A stretch of DNA of 64,000 bases from Gymnorhina tibicen (lineage: Eukaryota > Chordata > Aves > Passeriformes > Artamidae), in the NCBI GenBank assembly GCA_013399875.1, contig VXAZ01018984.1, positions 7,670,264-7,734,263 of the forward strand, read 5' to 3'. Positions 1-11,800 of this stretch are shown here, in pieces. The position numbers and the translations under genes are program-made. Position 1 is the stretch's first letter, and each line of letters opens with the position of its first letter. Below the pieces are notes generated by a model. That model ran no database searches, was not told the origin of the DNA, and worked only from the letters and a program-made list of their open reading frames with translations.

Positions 1-470
1 AAACATGAGAAAATTATCAGTTGAATTGGGTTATTACTAACTGAAGGTATTTGATTTTTCCAATATAAATCCTAGGTATGATAATTGGAAGCCTTGAATG
101 GTCATATGAATATTAAATTAGCTCTTTTCTTTGAAATATATTAATGGTACAGAAAATGTTATTATATGACTTCTGTGGAAGCTTTTTCATCAGATCAAAT
201 GATCAAATGTTAGCCTTGGATGTTTTAAGAGCTCTCTAAAGCTTTTGTAAATATGCTCTAAGTATTTGGATTGTGTGAATAAATTTATTTCTGATGGTTT
301 TTCCCTGGGAGTGATTTCAGGGTAAGGGAGGTATGGTATAAATCATCCTAGTTTTGGAGTACAGCATGGTTATTGTCAGTCTTATGCTCCTAGGCCATTC
401 TGTCAATGCCCAGCAAATGAATGTTTCAGGATCACTCTGTATCCTCAACCCTAAAAGGACTTTATACCAT
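1..470. other. intronic sequence, nothing recognised
   Basis: A+T-rich unique-looking DNA. No repeat family, RNA gene or plausible exon was seen. Open frames here are short and without family resemblance. Confidence 0.6.
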
Positions 471-527
471 AAAATCATGATTACTAGGGTTGGAAAGAAC
501 CTGAAAAGGTGAGGCACTCATCCCTCC
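471..527 (-). repeat. CR1 LINE 3' tail fragment (reverse orientation)
   Basis: The plus strand reads like the reverse complement of an avian CR1 3' end: a degenerate 'atcat(a)ga' start at 472, then 'actagggttggaaagaacct' at 483-502, then a degenerate 'agatcatccagt' block. CR1 tails in reverse normally begin with the ATTCTATG octamer complement, and here only a decayed remnant is left. The match is short (about 57 bp), so this could be misassigned. Confidence 0.5.
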
Positions 528-1950
528 AGAATTCTAACACACAAATTTGTTAACATTTTTGTGTTAGGTAGATAAAGCAAGTTGTTAATAAATAAATAAA
601 TACAAGTAAAAAGATAGCATGAGGGGAATTCAATTTGAATATTCTTAAAACCCAATGAAACCCCTTAATGTTTTCATCAGAAATCAAGGAAAACAGAAAT
701 ATTTTCCTTCCCACAATGACCACTTTTTCTTCTGCAGGATTAATCCTTTTTTTAAAGAATCTGTGGGCTTCAAGTGTGTAACAGTAGAAGTCCAAATTCG
801 GGCAGGTCATACCAGAAGCTTTATTCATTATGGTCATGGTGAGAGAACCGTGGGACAGCATCTCCCCCTCTGTGTCCCTTGTCCTCCTCCAAGGGGTTCC
901 AGAGACCCAGCCTATGGACTGTTTCAGAAAAAAGGAAGAGGTGAGAGGAAAACACTCATTTCAGTCTTAAAGCCAGGTGTCCACCCCTGGGAGGCATGGA
1001 CTCGAGTAGCGTGCTGACTGCCATGGTTCAAGGAAAGAATCAGACAGCAAATAATGTGCCAGTGTGGAGGCTGTAAGAGTAGCCCACCTGGTGTTACTCT
1101 AGCTTGTGAGTGGGGAGTTGGAGACCATCTCAGACTGTTAGCTTTTAGTTAAAAAGAATGTTATTCTAGTAAAATACTTTCTTAGCCGGATCTCTCAATT
1201 ATCAAACATTAATTTTGCCAGCACAATGTCTTTCCTTTTGAACTTTCCTCGCAGGTCAGATTTTCTAGGTCTTATTGTCCTCACTGGTGTATTCATTTGC
1301 TGTCCGTTTGGGTTTGTTTTTGTTCTTTTTTCTCATTTGTTTTTTCTTTTTTTGAATACGCTCCTGCAGCTTCCTCAAGAGCATCGCACAAATTAAAAGA
1401 ATTAACTGATGTTTTTTATGGGCTAAACACCACTCTGCACATCCTAGTGTGACGTTTATCTTTCCCTGTAAAAACAAAAATGTTTACTTATGTTGAGTTT
1501 GTGACCATTATATTATGTAAATTGTGTTCTGCAAAAAAATATTACATAACTTCTCATTTTTCATCTTCTGTTATAGAAAATATGCTGCACCAATGGGACA
1601 GTAGTGTTTTAAGGATTCATAAGTTTATAATTATGGTAAACAATTAAGAGCTCATGTGGCACTTCTGCTTTCAAGATTAGAGGCTTGCTCTCCTGTGTGT
1701 TTTCCTTTTCTTTTATCATAGGAAATGACACTGTTTCTGTAGTGGGTCCCATCCCAGACCTCAACATATTTTACAAAAATTAATGAGGAAACCTCAGCAC
1801 TGAATTTTTACATAGAGATTCTAGGTCCTTGGGGGAACTGGTTTCTTTATTACGAGTACAAACAGGTCAAACAATTTCCTGTATGTTGTCTGGCATTAGT
1901 CAGTGATCTATAAAGTTTAGCATCGTTTTTATTCCCAGTGAAGCTAATGA
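528..1950. other. intronic sequence, nothing recognised
   Basis: No feature supported. A 120-codon plus-strand frame at 655-1017 overlaps a stretch with slightly higher G+C around 830-1010. It has no recognisable domain, no supporting splice context and no family match, so it is treated as chance. Confidence 0.6.
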
Positions 1951-1985
1951 GATTAGTCGTAGAAAACAGTCTTTCTTAGCTGAAA
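1951..1985 (+). repeat. 35-bp dispersed repeat, copy 1
   Basis: This 35-bp stretch matches 3993-4027 at 32 of 35 positions in the same orientation, 2042 bp apart. The shared core includes 'tagaaaacag' and 'ctttcttagctgaaa'. A match this long is far beyond chance for a 64-kb window. Similarity stops abruptly on the right, and the left flank is only loosely alignable. The preceding bases (about 1935-1950) resemble the ancient repeat pattern seen at 7031 and 22505, so this may be the edge of an old interspersed element. The family is not identified. Confidence 0.65.
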
Positions 1986-2698
1986 TTATCATACCTCAGT
2001 GAGGGTCTGTCTAGCACGTGAAATCCAACTACAGAGGCTTCTGTGATTATCGTCTTGGTACTGTTAATTACATCAGTCATTAGTAATGTCTGGTTTTCAG
2101 AAGCCACCTTCTTATTTTCTTGGATTAGTAAAGCAAATAAGGTATTAACAAATAAAAAACCCAATTTTCTCAAAAATGGTCCTGGGAAGGTAATTTTTTG
2201 GATTTTTTGAGAACTGTGGAGGGAGTTTTGTTTCCATTGTGCTTTTTTGGGTTTGATTTGTTGGGGGTTTTTTGTTTGCTTTTTTTGAGGTGTTTGTTTT
2301 GCTTTGTTTTGGTACTCCTGAAGTTCTTTTAGTTTTGAAGAATGAAATGCCACTGTGTCACAGCTAATGTACCAAATAACTTCCACAGGCTGGGGTTCAT
2401 GTGGGAAAATCAAAATGTTTTTCTGTCAGAGATGTAAAATTTCTTCTAATCTTTTCCCACCCTTATGTACTGTAATTTCTCTTAACCCCAAATATGTTGT
2501 GAAATTGATAAGCAGGTCTATTGTGTCCTTATCTGGTATTTGTATCATTAGACTTCATTCACCCAGAACTGAAACTTCTACTGTTTGAGTAGTGCAAAAA
2601 GCAGTAAATACTGAACCAGTATTAATTTTTAGAGGTGTTTTTTTTATTGTTGTTACTTTGTGCATTACTTCTAGCCAAAAAAGATGCAAAATTCTTCA
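1976..2698 (-). other. antisense reading frame interrupted by two stops, significance unclear
   Basis: On the minus strand one frame stays open from the stop at 2696-2698 down to the stop near 1976, about 240 codons, broken only by TGA at 2555-2557 and 2426-2428. The longest uninterrupted part (about 145 codons, 2413 to 1976) has no ATG at its beginning. A block of Lys, Gln and Pro codons comes from the low-complexity T/G-rich tract at 2225-2320, which on this strand is A/C-rich and poor in T, so stops are naturally rare. I recognise no protein family. It could be a decayed retrocopy or coincidence, and on a rough estimate a frame this open is expected about once per window of this size. Confidence 0.2.
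2225..2320. repeat. T/G-rich low-complexity tract
   Basis: The plus strand is a run of T and G words with few A or C, such as 'gggttttttgtttgcttttt'. This is simple intronic low-complexity sequence with no clean repeat period. It contributes the Lys/Gln/Pro-rich middle of the antisense frame annotated over it. Confidence 0.7.
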
Positions 2699-3992
2699 TG
2701 TGTGTCAGAAGTCTAACTGTAGGCTCTTCTGTAGTCAGTTGAGAATGGTCTATTTGACAGTGTGTGTGAAATCTTCTAGATGTCAGCTTGGGGGTCACTA
2801 GTGCATTTCTTCAAATGCATTTTCTTATCAACATAACAGCAATTCGTGCAATGAAGGGAAGAGTGAATTGAAACAATAGATTGCATTTTAATAATGCTTG
2901 ACCCAAAATGCACCAGAGAGATGTTTCTTGCTCAGTGAAGTATGATACTCTCATCCCAGTCTTTTCTCTAATTTAGAAAGCTGTGGCACCGACATAGCAG
3001 GACTGCAATTTGAACACTTGGACTGTGAGTTCTGGTGATGTAAATCCAGCAAACTATAAGTGGTAGCAAAAGCCTGCCTGTTTAGACTGCTTCTACTTAT
3101 TTCTAATCAAGTTTTCCCATGAGGTGGATTCTAACTTTCTCAGTTTTCTTTATGTAATGTTTAATTCAGACCTTACTTGTTCATGCTGAAAAATTTTATT
3201 TTACTGTTGTTATTTAATGGCATGAATCCTGCATGTAGTCCGTGTTTTTCTTACACTAGATCCAGTTCAAGTAGCTGGGGAGGGTGATGCCCTGTGCTAT
3301 TCACAGTCTAGGCAAGTTTAGGAAAAAAACCATTCAAGACGTGACTGGAAAGAAGATATTGTTCCCTAGTGCCTCAGTCCATGAGTGCAGTCAAATATTT
3401 CTCATAGTTGCTCATTATTATCCAGTTGCAAGGGGTTGCTTGAACAGTTGAGCAGTGAAATGCAATGCTGAGAAATAGTTGAAAAAGGATTGTACATTTG
3501 AATTTTGACACTACACTTTTACTTGCAGCTAATAATGCACAGATTAATTCTGAAAGATGCAACTCTGTCCACAGTGTAATAGGAAAAATGTGTTTGCTTC
3601 TAGAGAATTGCGTTTTTCACATACTACAGGCTATGACAAAATTACTCAAGAACTCATTGTTAAATCTCGAATACCAAATACCATAGATTCCTTAGTCTTT
3701 GGAATTTTTTGAAAATTTGCCAAAATTTTTTAAATTTTAAAAGGTGCTTCATGTTATTTGGCCTTGAATGTAGGGCACTGTTGAAGCAAAGTATAGCAAG
3801 GTTGGGTTACTTTTGTGCGTTTGCAGTTGGGGCCCTAAAACATTTTTTTCAGCTAATATCAAAAAAATAGAAGACTAGTAATACCATTTTTGTATGTTAG
3901 CTGGAGAGGTCCCATTTCCTCTTTGGGGATTTTGGAAATTGTAATAATAAATTATACTTCCTGTTTTGAGCACTGTTTTCCAGTATTCTGAA
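2699..3992. other. intronic sequence, nothing recognised
   Basis: Unique-looking A+T-rich DNA. No repeat family, RNA gene or exon was supported. Confidence 0.6.
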
Positions 3993-4027
3993 GATTAGTT
4001 CTAGAAAACAGCCTTTCTTAGCTGAAA
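3993..4027 (+). repeat. 35-bp dispersed repeat, copy 2
   Basis: Second copy of the 35-bp unit at 1951-1985 (three mismatches, no gaps, same orientation). The sequence on both sides is not obviously shared. The length and precision indicate common descent, either a fragment of an interspersed repeat family or an old local duplication whose flanks have decayed. Confidence 0.65.
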
Positions 4028-5279
4028 AATCTCTGTCTGAAAAATTGGTCAAGGTGATGTATTTATAGAAACTTCCACTATGTTGTGTGCTGGGAGGTTT
4101 CCCACAGATCACAGTGAGAAGTTATACAGCTTGCACCCCAACATTTTTCTGTGATTTCCCTCCATTTGTGGAATTTCTGTTGTCTGTTAGTAAATAATGT
4201 GAAAGCTGATTTAACTCTAAAGCTGGCTCCACATCAAACACTTTAAGAGAATTATTTCTAAAAATAAAGACATTTAAATAACAAATGGAAACCTACCATA
4301 ATAGATTTGTACAAGGGAGAATAGTTGATGTGTACTGCCAATATCAGAATATTTGATTTGCTAAAAAAATCACTGCTAAAACACCTTGAAACAAATTTCG
4401 TTTTCTTTGCATTTCCAGCAAACAAAGGTGATCTGCTAAGGTGGAGAAAATTACCAAGGGAACAATAGTTTTACACTTATTCTAACATATGATGAGAAGA
4501 GAGCTCAGTCTGAAAGCAGAAGGCCATTAGGATGAAACTGTTCTGAAAACGCCTTTAGAAACATAATATTTGAAAGGATCACTTGGTCCACTGTCATCTT
4601 TCTGACTATAGAAAGAGAAGGAATGATAGCAGAAGATTGGAAGCAGTGTGTATTGAAAAGTAGGTTTCTGTCAAAAAACAAAATAATTAGAGGTCTTGAA
4701 AAAGGTTCTTTAAAGAGACAATATCTAAACCACAACACAAAATGATTTTGATGTAAAATATAGATATGAAGTGTAATAAGGAAAAATGTAATTTTGTCAG
4801 AGATTGCTAAAATCAGAAAAGAGCTGTACTGTAAGTAGTAACTGCACACTCTTAGCAATGGTACGTATAAAAGGGTGCCATAAACATACAGAGACAAAAT
4901 TGAAAAGATGGATTAAGTTCCAGTGAATAAAAGGCTTTAAAAGGCCATAAAAATATCCTGTTCACCATATTAGGTGTGAAAAAAAACCAAAGAAAAACCA
5001 TAAATCCATTTCTTGAGGAAGAGAAAATAATTAATAGTTCATATTAAGCTAAAGTGGTCTATTTTCTTCTGTGCTTCAGACCTCTTAAAAAGAAAGGTTC
5101 TTATAAAAATGTAACATAATGAAGTCAAGAGCAGAATGAGTACACAGACCCAGAGCGGGAAAAGCACGAATCAGAGAATATTTACCCCATCTTGGTGTAT
5201 TTAAGTCATTTATGTCTGATGTGGTTTACTTACAATCCCTCAGGAACTAACCGGATCAATGGCTCAGAATCTGGCAGTG
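4028..5279. other. intronic sequence, nothing recognised
   Basis: A+T-rich. A 130-codon minus-strand frame at 4505-4897 is hydrophobic but shows no family resemblance and no splice signals. No repeat was identified. Confidence 0.55.
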
Positions 5280-5535
5280 TTTATCTTTGAGAGCTCATAG
5301 AGAATGGGTTGGCCCCAGAGGGCTGAAGAAGGGCAAACATAGTAATTAATCTCTCAAAAGAGGAAAAGCAAGCATGACTGATAGTACAGTTTCTCTTTCC
5401 TTACTCCAGGTGTTGAAGAGAGGGTTTAGAAAAGTTGCAAACAACCAGTTCTTAAGAACCTAAAGAACAAGAATAAGCCAATATGAGTTCCCAAACAAAA
5501 AAATAATGTCAAACCAATGTGACTTCCTTGCATGC
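5280..5535 (+). repeat. CR1 LINE internal fragment (ORF2 region, degraded)
   Basis: Two blocks resemble the reverse-transcriptase upstream region of CR1. The 5311-5365 block reads like the 'cccagaggactggagaagggcaaa...' segment followed by 'caaaaaggggaa'. The 5470-5530 block reads like the 'cagccaacatgagttcac...tcatgtctgaccaacctgacttcctt' segment. Both are in the order and orientation expected for a plus-strand CR1. Indels and substitutions have destroyed any frame. This is recognised from memory of the CR1 consensus, and the boundaries are approximate. Confidence 0.6.
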
Positions 5536-6297
5536 AGGGCCCTCTTCCTAGCACGTGTGGTATGGTGAGTTCTTTGGTAGCCTTGCAAGTGACTTTCAAA
5601 AGAGGAAATTGTAAATAATGCAAATGCCAGATCATTATATGATACTTCTGCATCATTGCTAACTGTGTTTAGAGTATTCATCAGTAGTTCTCTGTGATTA
5701 TAGTAAGAAACAGGAATCACAGTCCCAAAGGATGTAAAATTATATTTTGAAAATTATTCTGAGAATATCCAAGATGAACTCTTTACAGATTTTTAAAAAA
5801 ATGTCAGTTCTGTGGTTTGTAAGGATGTGACTCTAAATTGAGGCAAGCTATTAGGGAGGCTTTTTTGAAAAGTCATGAAGAACAAGGAGGTTATGTTGCT
5901 TCTGGTAGCATTTAAGTATGATCACCTTTCCACTACAGAAATAATATATCCTTTGGTAAATTAATTTGTTTTAATTTGACACCTGTCCCAGTAGTCAGTT
6001 TCTAAAAGGGTTACATAAAACACGATAAGCTTCGTTTTGCAACAACCTTCATTCATGTGGTCATTCAATCAGGCTTTTTCTCCTGTTCTCTCTCAAGTTC
6101 TTATGTTCTGTCCTAAAGTTAAATACTTCACATTCTGGATACTTCAATTTTTTTTTATAAGTTCTGGCTGTGCCTAGGGCTGTGGTAACCTTTTGCAGTA
6201 GTTAGTCATAGACTAGTGCTGGCTATCATTCCTATTGTGGATGTCTCTTTCTTTGCTAAGTTATTTATATTCAGATTTTTGCTGTAAAGATAACTGA
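5536..6297. other. intronic sequence, nothing recognised
   Basis: Could include further decayed CR1 downstream of 5535, but I cannot align it. Nothing else is supported. Confidence 0.5.
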
Positions 6298-6361
6298 TTT
6301 TTTTTTTTTTTTTTTNNNNNNNNNNNNNNNNNNNNNNNNNNNNNNNNNNNNNNNNNNNNNN
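6298..6361. other. poly-T run abutting a 46-base assembly gap
   Basis: An 18-base T homopolymer (6298-6315) runs directly into 46 Ns (6316-6361). The gap starts exactly at the homopolymer, which suggests a read-through failure at poly-T. The gap length may be an estimate. Confidence 0.95.
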
Positions 6362-7030
6362 TAACGTTTATAAGTTTTGCAAGAGAAATATTTTCCACCT
6401 GGCAGAACATTTCTCAAGCAGTCCTACTGGTTTGACAATTCCAAAGAAGATTGGTACTGAGATTGGCAGTCAGTGTGCAAGGAAGACTGACCTCAGGAGG
6501 CTACAAACCCTATGACTATTTTTAAAGTTTTCAGAAGCTTCTTTTTCACTAAGCAAAGTCTGCCTGGATGTTTGTTTAAATGGTTTTTCCAGTAGGAATA
6601 GACCTTTAAAGCTTTCAAATGACAGTGGGGGCTTTCTCCCGTGGAAGGCAGAATTCAAGATAGTTTTTGTTGGAAAGCCCATTTTGAAGATTAGGAGCGT
6701 TCATTTTGTAAGTCAAAATAAGGCTCTTGCAATTTAAGTGACCATAGGGCATTTCTTCTTCCTGTGCTTTTGCTCTCAGCCAGGAGAGCACCCAGAACAG
6801 CTATTATGTACATGAGTAGGGAATCTGGATTACTAGTCAGTATTTCACATATGTGACTAGTTGGGTTTTGAAATTTTATTTTCATTTTTACTTTAACACC
6901 TTTTGCTAATAAGTCAACCAATATGATTTAAAAAATTTAAAAATCAGCTGGTTTATGTCTTACGTCTCCTCTCCCGTAGCTGGTAACTGCAGCACCAATA
7001 ACTCAGTCACTGGAGGATGAACAGCAAAGG
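6362..7030. other. intronic sequence, nothing recognised
   Basis: No repeat, RNA or exon was identified. Short overlapping frames on both strands are uninformative. Confidence 0.55.
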
Positions 7031-7095
7031 TGTGATTCCAGATCCTGATTCCATTGACATTAATAGGAGCCTTGCCATGGATGATTTGTGAAGAG
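7031..7095. repeat. possible ancient amniote interspersed repeat
   Basis: The segment around 7048-7085 ('gattccattgacattaatag' then 'gagccttgccatgg') resembles a motif abundant in turtle, crocodilian and bird genomes, built on 'ccattgacttcaatgggag' followed by a second 'ccattgac'. The resemblance is from memory and I cannot name the family. The region lies inside a 158-codon minus-strand frame (6960-7436) that I regard as non-coding. Orientation is unassigned because the motif is partly self-complementary. Confidence 0.35.
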
Positions 7096-8719
7096 AGGAA
7101 AAAATCATTGTTTGCCTTCGGAAAATAATAATGCTGGTCTTCTGAAAGCATGAACAATAGTTTTGTGTGAGCTACATCGGGGAAAATGAAAAGCAGGGTA
7201 GAATCTCCTCTGGGCTCTGAATGACTCTTAAATGTTGGAAGTGTTTGACGTTTTTTTATGACCAGGTCATGCATCATTTCTCTTGGTTCTGTACTTACAT
7301 ATAAAAGTCTCTCTCTTTTGCTCAGGCAAAATTGTGACCATAATGGTTGCAAGAGGTCTGCATCTATTCCAGCAGTCATCTGAGTCTTTATTTGCTTCCA
7401 TATGCAACTTGCGTATACTCTTTGTATATTTACCACTTAAAGAAGCTTCACAGAATTCAGAATGGCTGGATCCTCACTGTTCTGGGTAACCCTGTCTTGT
7501 ATTACCAACATGTAACTGGCAAGAATGCTTTGTTTGCCCTCTGGTTTCTTTCCTGCTCATCTTATAACTCTAAACATTGCATGATTCCACCACTGAAGAA
7601 TCCTTATTGCTTTCTCACAAACTACATTTCAGTTTCTAGTGCCACAGTTACAACTTTTGCATTTTTCACTGTATTTTTGTTTTATATGCTCAGCCTTAAA
7701 AACCCCACAATTAATGACTCTTTATTCATCTTCAATTTCAAAATGAGGACATAATTATATAGACAGGTAACTTTTGCTTCATTTTTGAGGAGTTGGGACA
7801 GTCATTGAATAACATCTGGGACTGACACTTTTACATGGTTTTGTATTTTTAATTGTAAATGGTGTTTTGGGATAGCCTCTGATACTGTCCAGTCAATCAG
7901 TTTGAAGGGAATTAAATCTATTTATAATTATCCCACCTTTCTTGTAGAAAGTACCACAAGAGGCTGCATTTTTCAGGGCTTAAGGTGAATTTTTCCAGCT
8001 CTGCTTTGAGAACTGTGATTCTCTCTTAAATGAATTTAATTCCAATATGATCTTCTCTTTTTAATCACCGCAACATTTTAAACCAAAAGGAACCGTCAGA
8101 AAGTAGAGAACTAAATAAAGGGGTGCATAATTTGTTTACCGAGCCTGAGACTCTTACTGAGTTACCTGAAAGGATTTAAAGGTGGACACTGATAAACTGA
8201 CAAAGAAGGTATTGAGAGCAATAAAATATTTAAAGAATTAACACCAAAGTAAAGTAGCTGGCAGCCTGAATTAGAACTATTACTTCCTTCTTCATAGCCT
8301 TTCAGTAGCCTGGCCCTTGAATTTGAAGTGACACAGATGATGGCTGCTTGATGCTGCTTGAGTTCTGCCATGCTCTGTGGAAGAGGTGTCTCCTCCTACT
8401 GTATTAATTTAGCATGCTTCACTAAGAGACAAGCTGCCAGGCTTTACTTAATTTACTTTGGTTCTCCTTCAGAGAGTTTGTATTCTTTGCATTTTAAGTT
8501 CCCTTGATAATAGGATGTTTCCGGCTTAAGGCTGCATGGCACCTTTCCATGCCGATTTGTGCCAGCACAATTCTGTATTCCAAGTTGCTCAGTCAAGGTT
8601 GCAACATCCTGATATTATTGTCACCAAAAAAAAAAAAGAAATAGAACTAGAAAATTTGGTTCTTAGATAATTGCAAGTGCTTTAAGGAATTGACCTTACC
8701 AACAGTTATTGATCATAGA
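7096..8719. other. intronic sequence, nothing recognised
   Basis: Unique-looking. There is a 12-base A run near 8625-8636. No exon or RNA gene is supported. Confidence 0.55.
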
Positions 8720-8784
8720 GGGTGGTTGGAACTCGATGACATTTAAGCTTCCTTCCAGCCTAAACCACTCCATGATTCTATGAT
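8720..8784 (+). repeat. CR1 LINE 3' terminal fragment
   Basis: Good match to the avian CR1 3' untranslated end: 'ggttggaactcgatgac', then 'cttccttccagcctaaacca', then the diagnostic terminal octamer ATTCTATG at 8775-8782, preceded by a decayed octamer ending 'ccatg'. Only about 65 bp remain, typical of severe 5' truncation. Confidence 0.85.
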
Positions 8785-8825
8785 CATCTTCCTTTGGGGA
8801 TCATAGTATTGGTTACTACAATATA

Positions 8826-8888
8826 AAAAAAGACATTAAACTATTAGAAAATGTCCAAAGGAGGACCATGAGGATTGTGAAGGGGCAT
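8826..8888 (+). repeat. CR1 LINE internal fragment, forward
   Basis: Resembles the CR1 segment near the end of ORF2 that reads roughly 'aggacattgagatattggag...gtccagaggagggc...gtgaagggcc'. Here 'agacatta', 'atgtccaaaggaggaccatg' and 'gtgaaggggca' are recognisable in order. It lies about 40 bp downstream of a complete CR1 3' tail in the same orientation, so it belongs to a separate insertion rather than the same copy. Confidence 0.6.
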
Positions 8889-11800
8889 CCAGGCAAGTAT
8901 AGTGTATTTCAACCTCAGGGATAGGGTCATCTGATTTTTTTTTTCTCGACTCAATACTGCAGCTAATCTATTTCTTTTTGCTTTCTGGTGATTCTATAAG
9001 TCACAACTGCATAGCATGCACATAAAATGAACTGATTTGTAATTCTGATGTGTCATGTACAGTGTGCCCAACTCTATGCTGTTATGCTTAGGGCTAAGTG
9101 CATTTTCAAGATGCAAAACTAAAATATCTGAGAAAACACCAATATAAAGAAGAGTAAAAAATTCAAATAATGACTGCTGATCTGTAGTCTGTCATCCAAA
9201 CCTAACAGATATTTTCAGTCTCATGAATATATTCTTTGTAACTCTTAAATAGTACTAAATCAGTCATGAAGATTATAAATTGAGAAAGTGAAATGCACTA
9301 ATGTAGTGTTTTAAATTTTCATACCCTGTTGAGTACTTGTGTGACCTTTACAAGATAAAATAAGCTTATTAGGTTTAGTATGCACAGTTCAACACTCAGG
9401 TTAACTTCCAGGACTAATGAGAGAAGGAGAAAGTGAAATTTATCGATCGGTTGGATGCAGTTAACTGGTAACTTTGCACTTGTGTGCCCCCTTATGCATT
9501 CAGATATTGCTAGTTGACCTCTGTAAAAGCACAGTCATGTCTACTGAGTTTCTAGTTGAGCACCTTGTGGCTTTTTTCTGCAGGTAAAATGGTTATGGAT
9601 TGGAGGAGAGTTTATAGTTAGAGGCTAATCTGATATTGCCCTGAACCTTCCTGTTTTCGTTTAGTAGAAAGCAGAAAAAAGCCCTGTGTTTTTAAATCAG
9701 GGGAACTGACCTATGGTTCACTTGTGAAGCGCTACTCATGGAAAGGAGATTTCGATTTTAGTGTCAATCAGCATCTAGGTAATGAACCAATATCTGTCAA
9801 TCATGCAAGTACTCAATGTCTATGGTTAAATTTATGATATTGCTGGGATTGTGGAAGCTTCTAGAAACAGCAGAGTGACAGGTTAACAATCACAATAACT
9901 TCCTCAAGAACAGTTGATCAATCTAATAGCACAGTGTCTGCAGAATGAATCATACTACCTAGCCTTACGTGTTGTGAGATGTTATTGGTTATCATTAGGT
10001 CTTTACTGTTTACATACTCTCAATTTCACTTGTTTCTATGATACTCACTGTCTGATAATTCAAATTCTGTCAAGTCTTTGTGATGGGTTTACTGGTGAAG
10101 TGTCACACGTGCGGCTCATTGATTGTTTGTTTCTCTTCTTAGACAAGATCATGACTAGAGTATATACATAGAGCAAGTATGTCCAGGTTTTCTAGCTGTG
10201 TACGGAGGCAACAGCTATGAGCATCTCAGCTTATCTGGCGTGGATGCATTTATACAACTATGTTAGTTTGTATTCTCTTCATAGTTTATGTCCATTTAAA
10301 TATTGGAACTTGTATGCAATTAAAAATCTAAATAGTGGGCCGCCTTACTGTTGTGATAAAACAAGTGTGGAGTGTGTCTGCATTTTGTACCATCCAAAGC
10401 TACAAATGTAAGTACGGACCAGCACAAATAGCAGTGTATTGCAGCAAGCTAAAAAGCTGCTGATAATGTGACCTGCTGTGCAGTGTTACTGAGTTCTTGA
10501 GAGAATAAAACGCTGCTTAAGTACCTCTAATTGCCAAGGCTTTTGTTCTGCTGAGAAGTGCAGTGTGCTTTGAGGAATGGATAGCCTAATATTTGCCATC
10601 CTGGAGGATGTTTAGTGGAGAGGGCTCTAGTAACACTAAATAAGAATAACTGTCTCACTGTGAGACCCCGTACATTCAGCTGTGTGTGTTTATCTTCTGA
10701 TTTTTCAGGTTATTAGCACTAGAAGATTTGAGGATTTTAAAACTTCATTTTATTAGAATGATCATCAGATGTAAATATCTTTATTACTTTCTGTGCAGAA
10801 TAATACTCCTTTTGCAGTGCAGACTGTTCTAGAAAGAGGGAGCAAGTCAAAATTTTGGCCAAAAATCTGGTTTAGCTGAGCCATGCAAGGTGTTGTGAAC
10901 AAACCGAGCCATTAAATTTACTTGCCAGTTCAGGGCAGCACAGGAAATAGATCTAGAGGCTATAAATAAACTACAAGTAATTTACAGTTCACCATTGTGT
11001 TTTCTCTATTCTTCTACATATTACAATCCTTTCAGAGCAAAGATACTTTAGCATGTGTGTGATTTCAATTTAGTATTTATTGCTCAGAAGATGGTTGGCT
11101 TGCTGATACTGTGCATTTTTCTTTACTAACAATAATGAAAAGTTTCTGGTTGCTAGATACTTGCCAGATAGACCTACATGTTTAATAATGCTGGGGTTTT
11201 CTGGCCGTTTGTTGGTGGGTTTGGGGTAGGTTTTTTTGGGTGATGGGTTTTAGTAGCTAGTGACATAGCTGGCCTACAGAGCTCATAGATTTCAAGTGAG
11301 ACTTACAGGTTTCAATTAATTGTTTCTGGTATGTTATATTCTGGCTCTGGAATCAGTTGCAAAGGGAAGGGAGCCTTGTGTAGAGAAAGGAGACAAAGAC
11401 GTTTTCAGGCTCCTTCTTTGAACAGGCATTGTAAAATTTTTAGAACCATTGAATAGAGAAATCTGTCAGAATTAAGATGCAGCTTTATAGGAGAAGAATC
11501 TTGGCTTAAACTTGAGAGCTATTTTCAATCCTCAGGGAAATCAGTTTATTTTATTTTATATGTTAAAGCTACGCTTTGGGTTGCATTTCTTAATAGCGCA
11601 TTCTCTGAAGAAGTTGTTTCTTAATGCAAATGCAATGATGATAAAATAGGATGAGGGTCTTTAAAGCAATAATAATACATAAGATATACTAGGTATTCTG
11701 ATTATTTTCTTCATTGTCTATGTAAGTTTTCTTTGGGTATTGTTTCTGGTTGCTTTCCAGATGTTCTGAAATGCCCAGAGGCCTGAAAAATACTGTTTCG

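Noticed and set aside
655..1017. 120-codon plus-strand frame as a possible GRID2 exon
   Set aside because: Its sequence does not resemble the GluD2 signal peptide or any glutamate-receptor segment.
6960..7436. 158-codon minus-strand open frame, the longest in the window
   Set aside because: No domain or family resemblance. It overlaps a likely ancient repeat, and a frame of this size is expected by chance in 64 kb of this composition.
8622..8640. A-run as a retroposon poly(A) tail
   Set aside because: No retroposon body precedes it, and avian CR1 elements end in octamer repeats, not poly(A).
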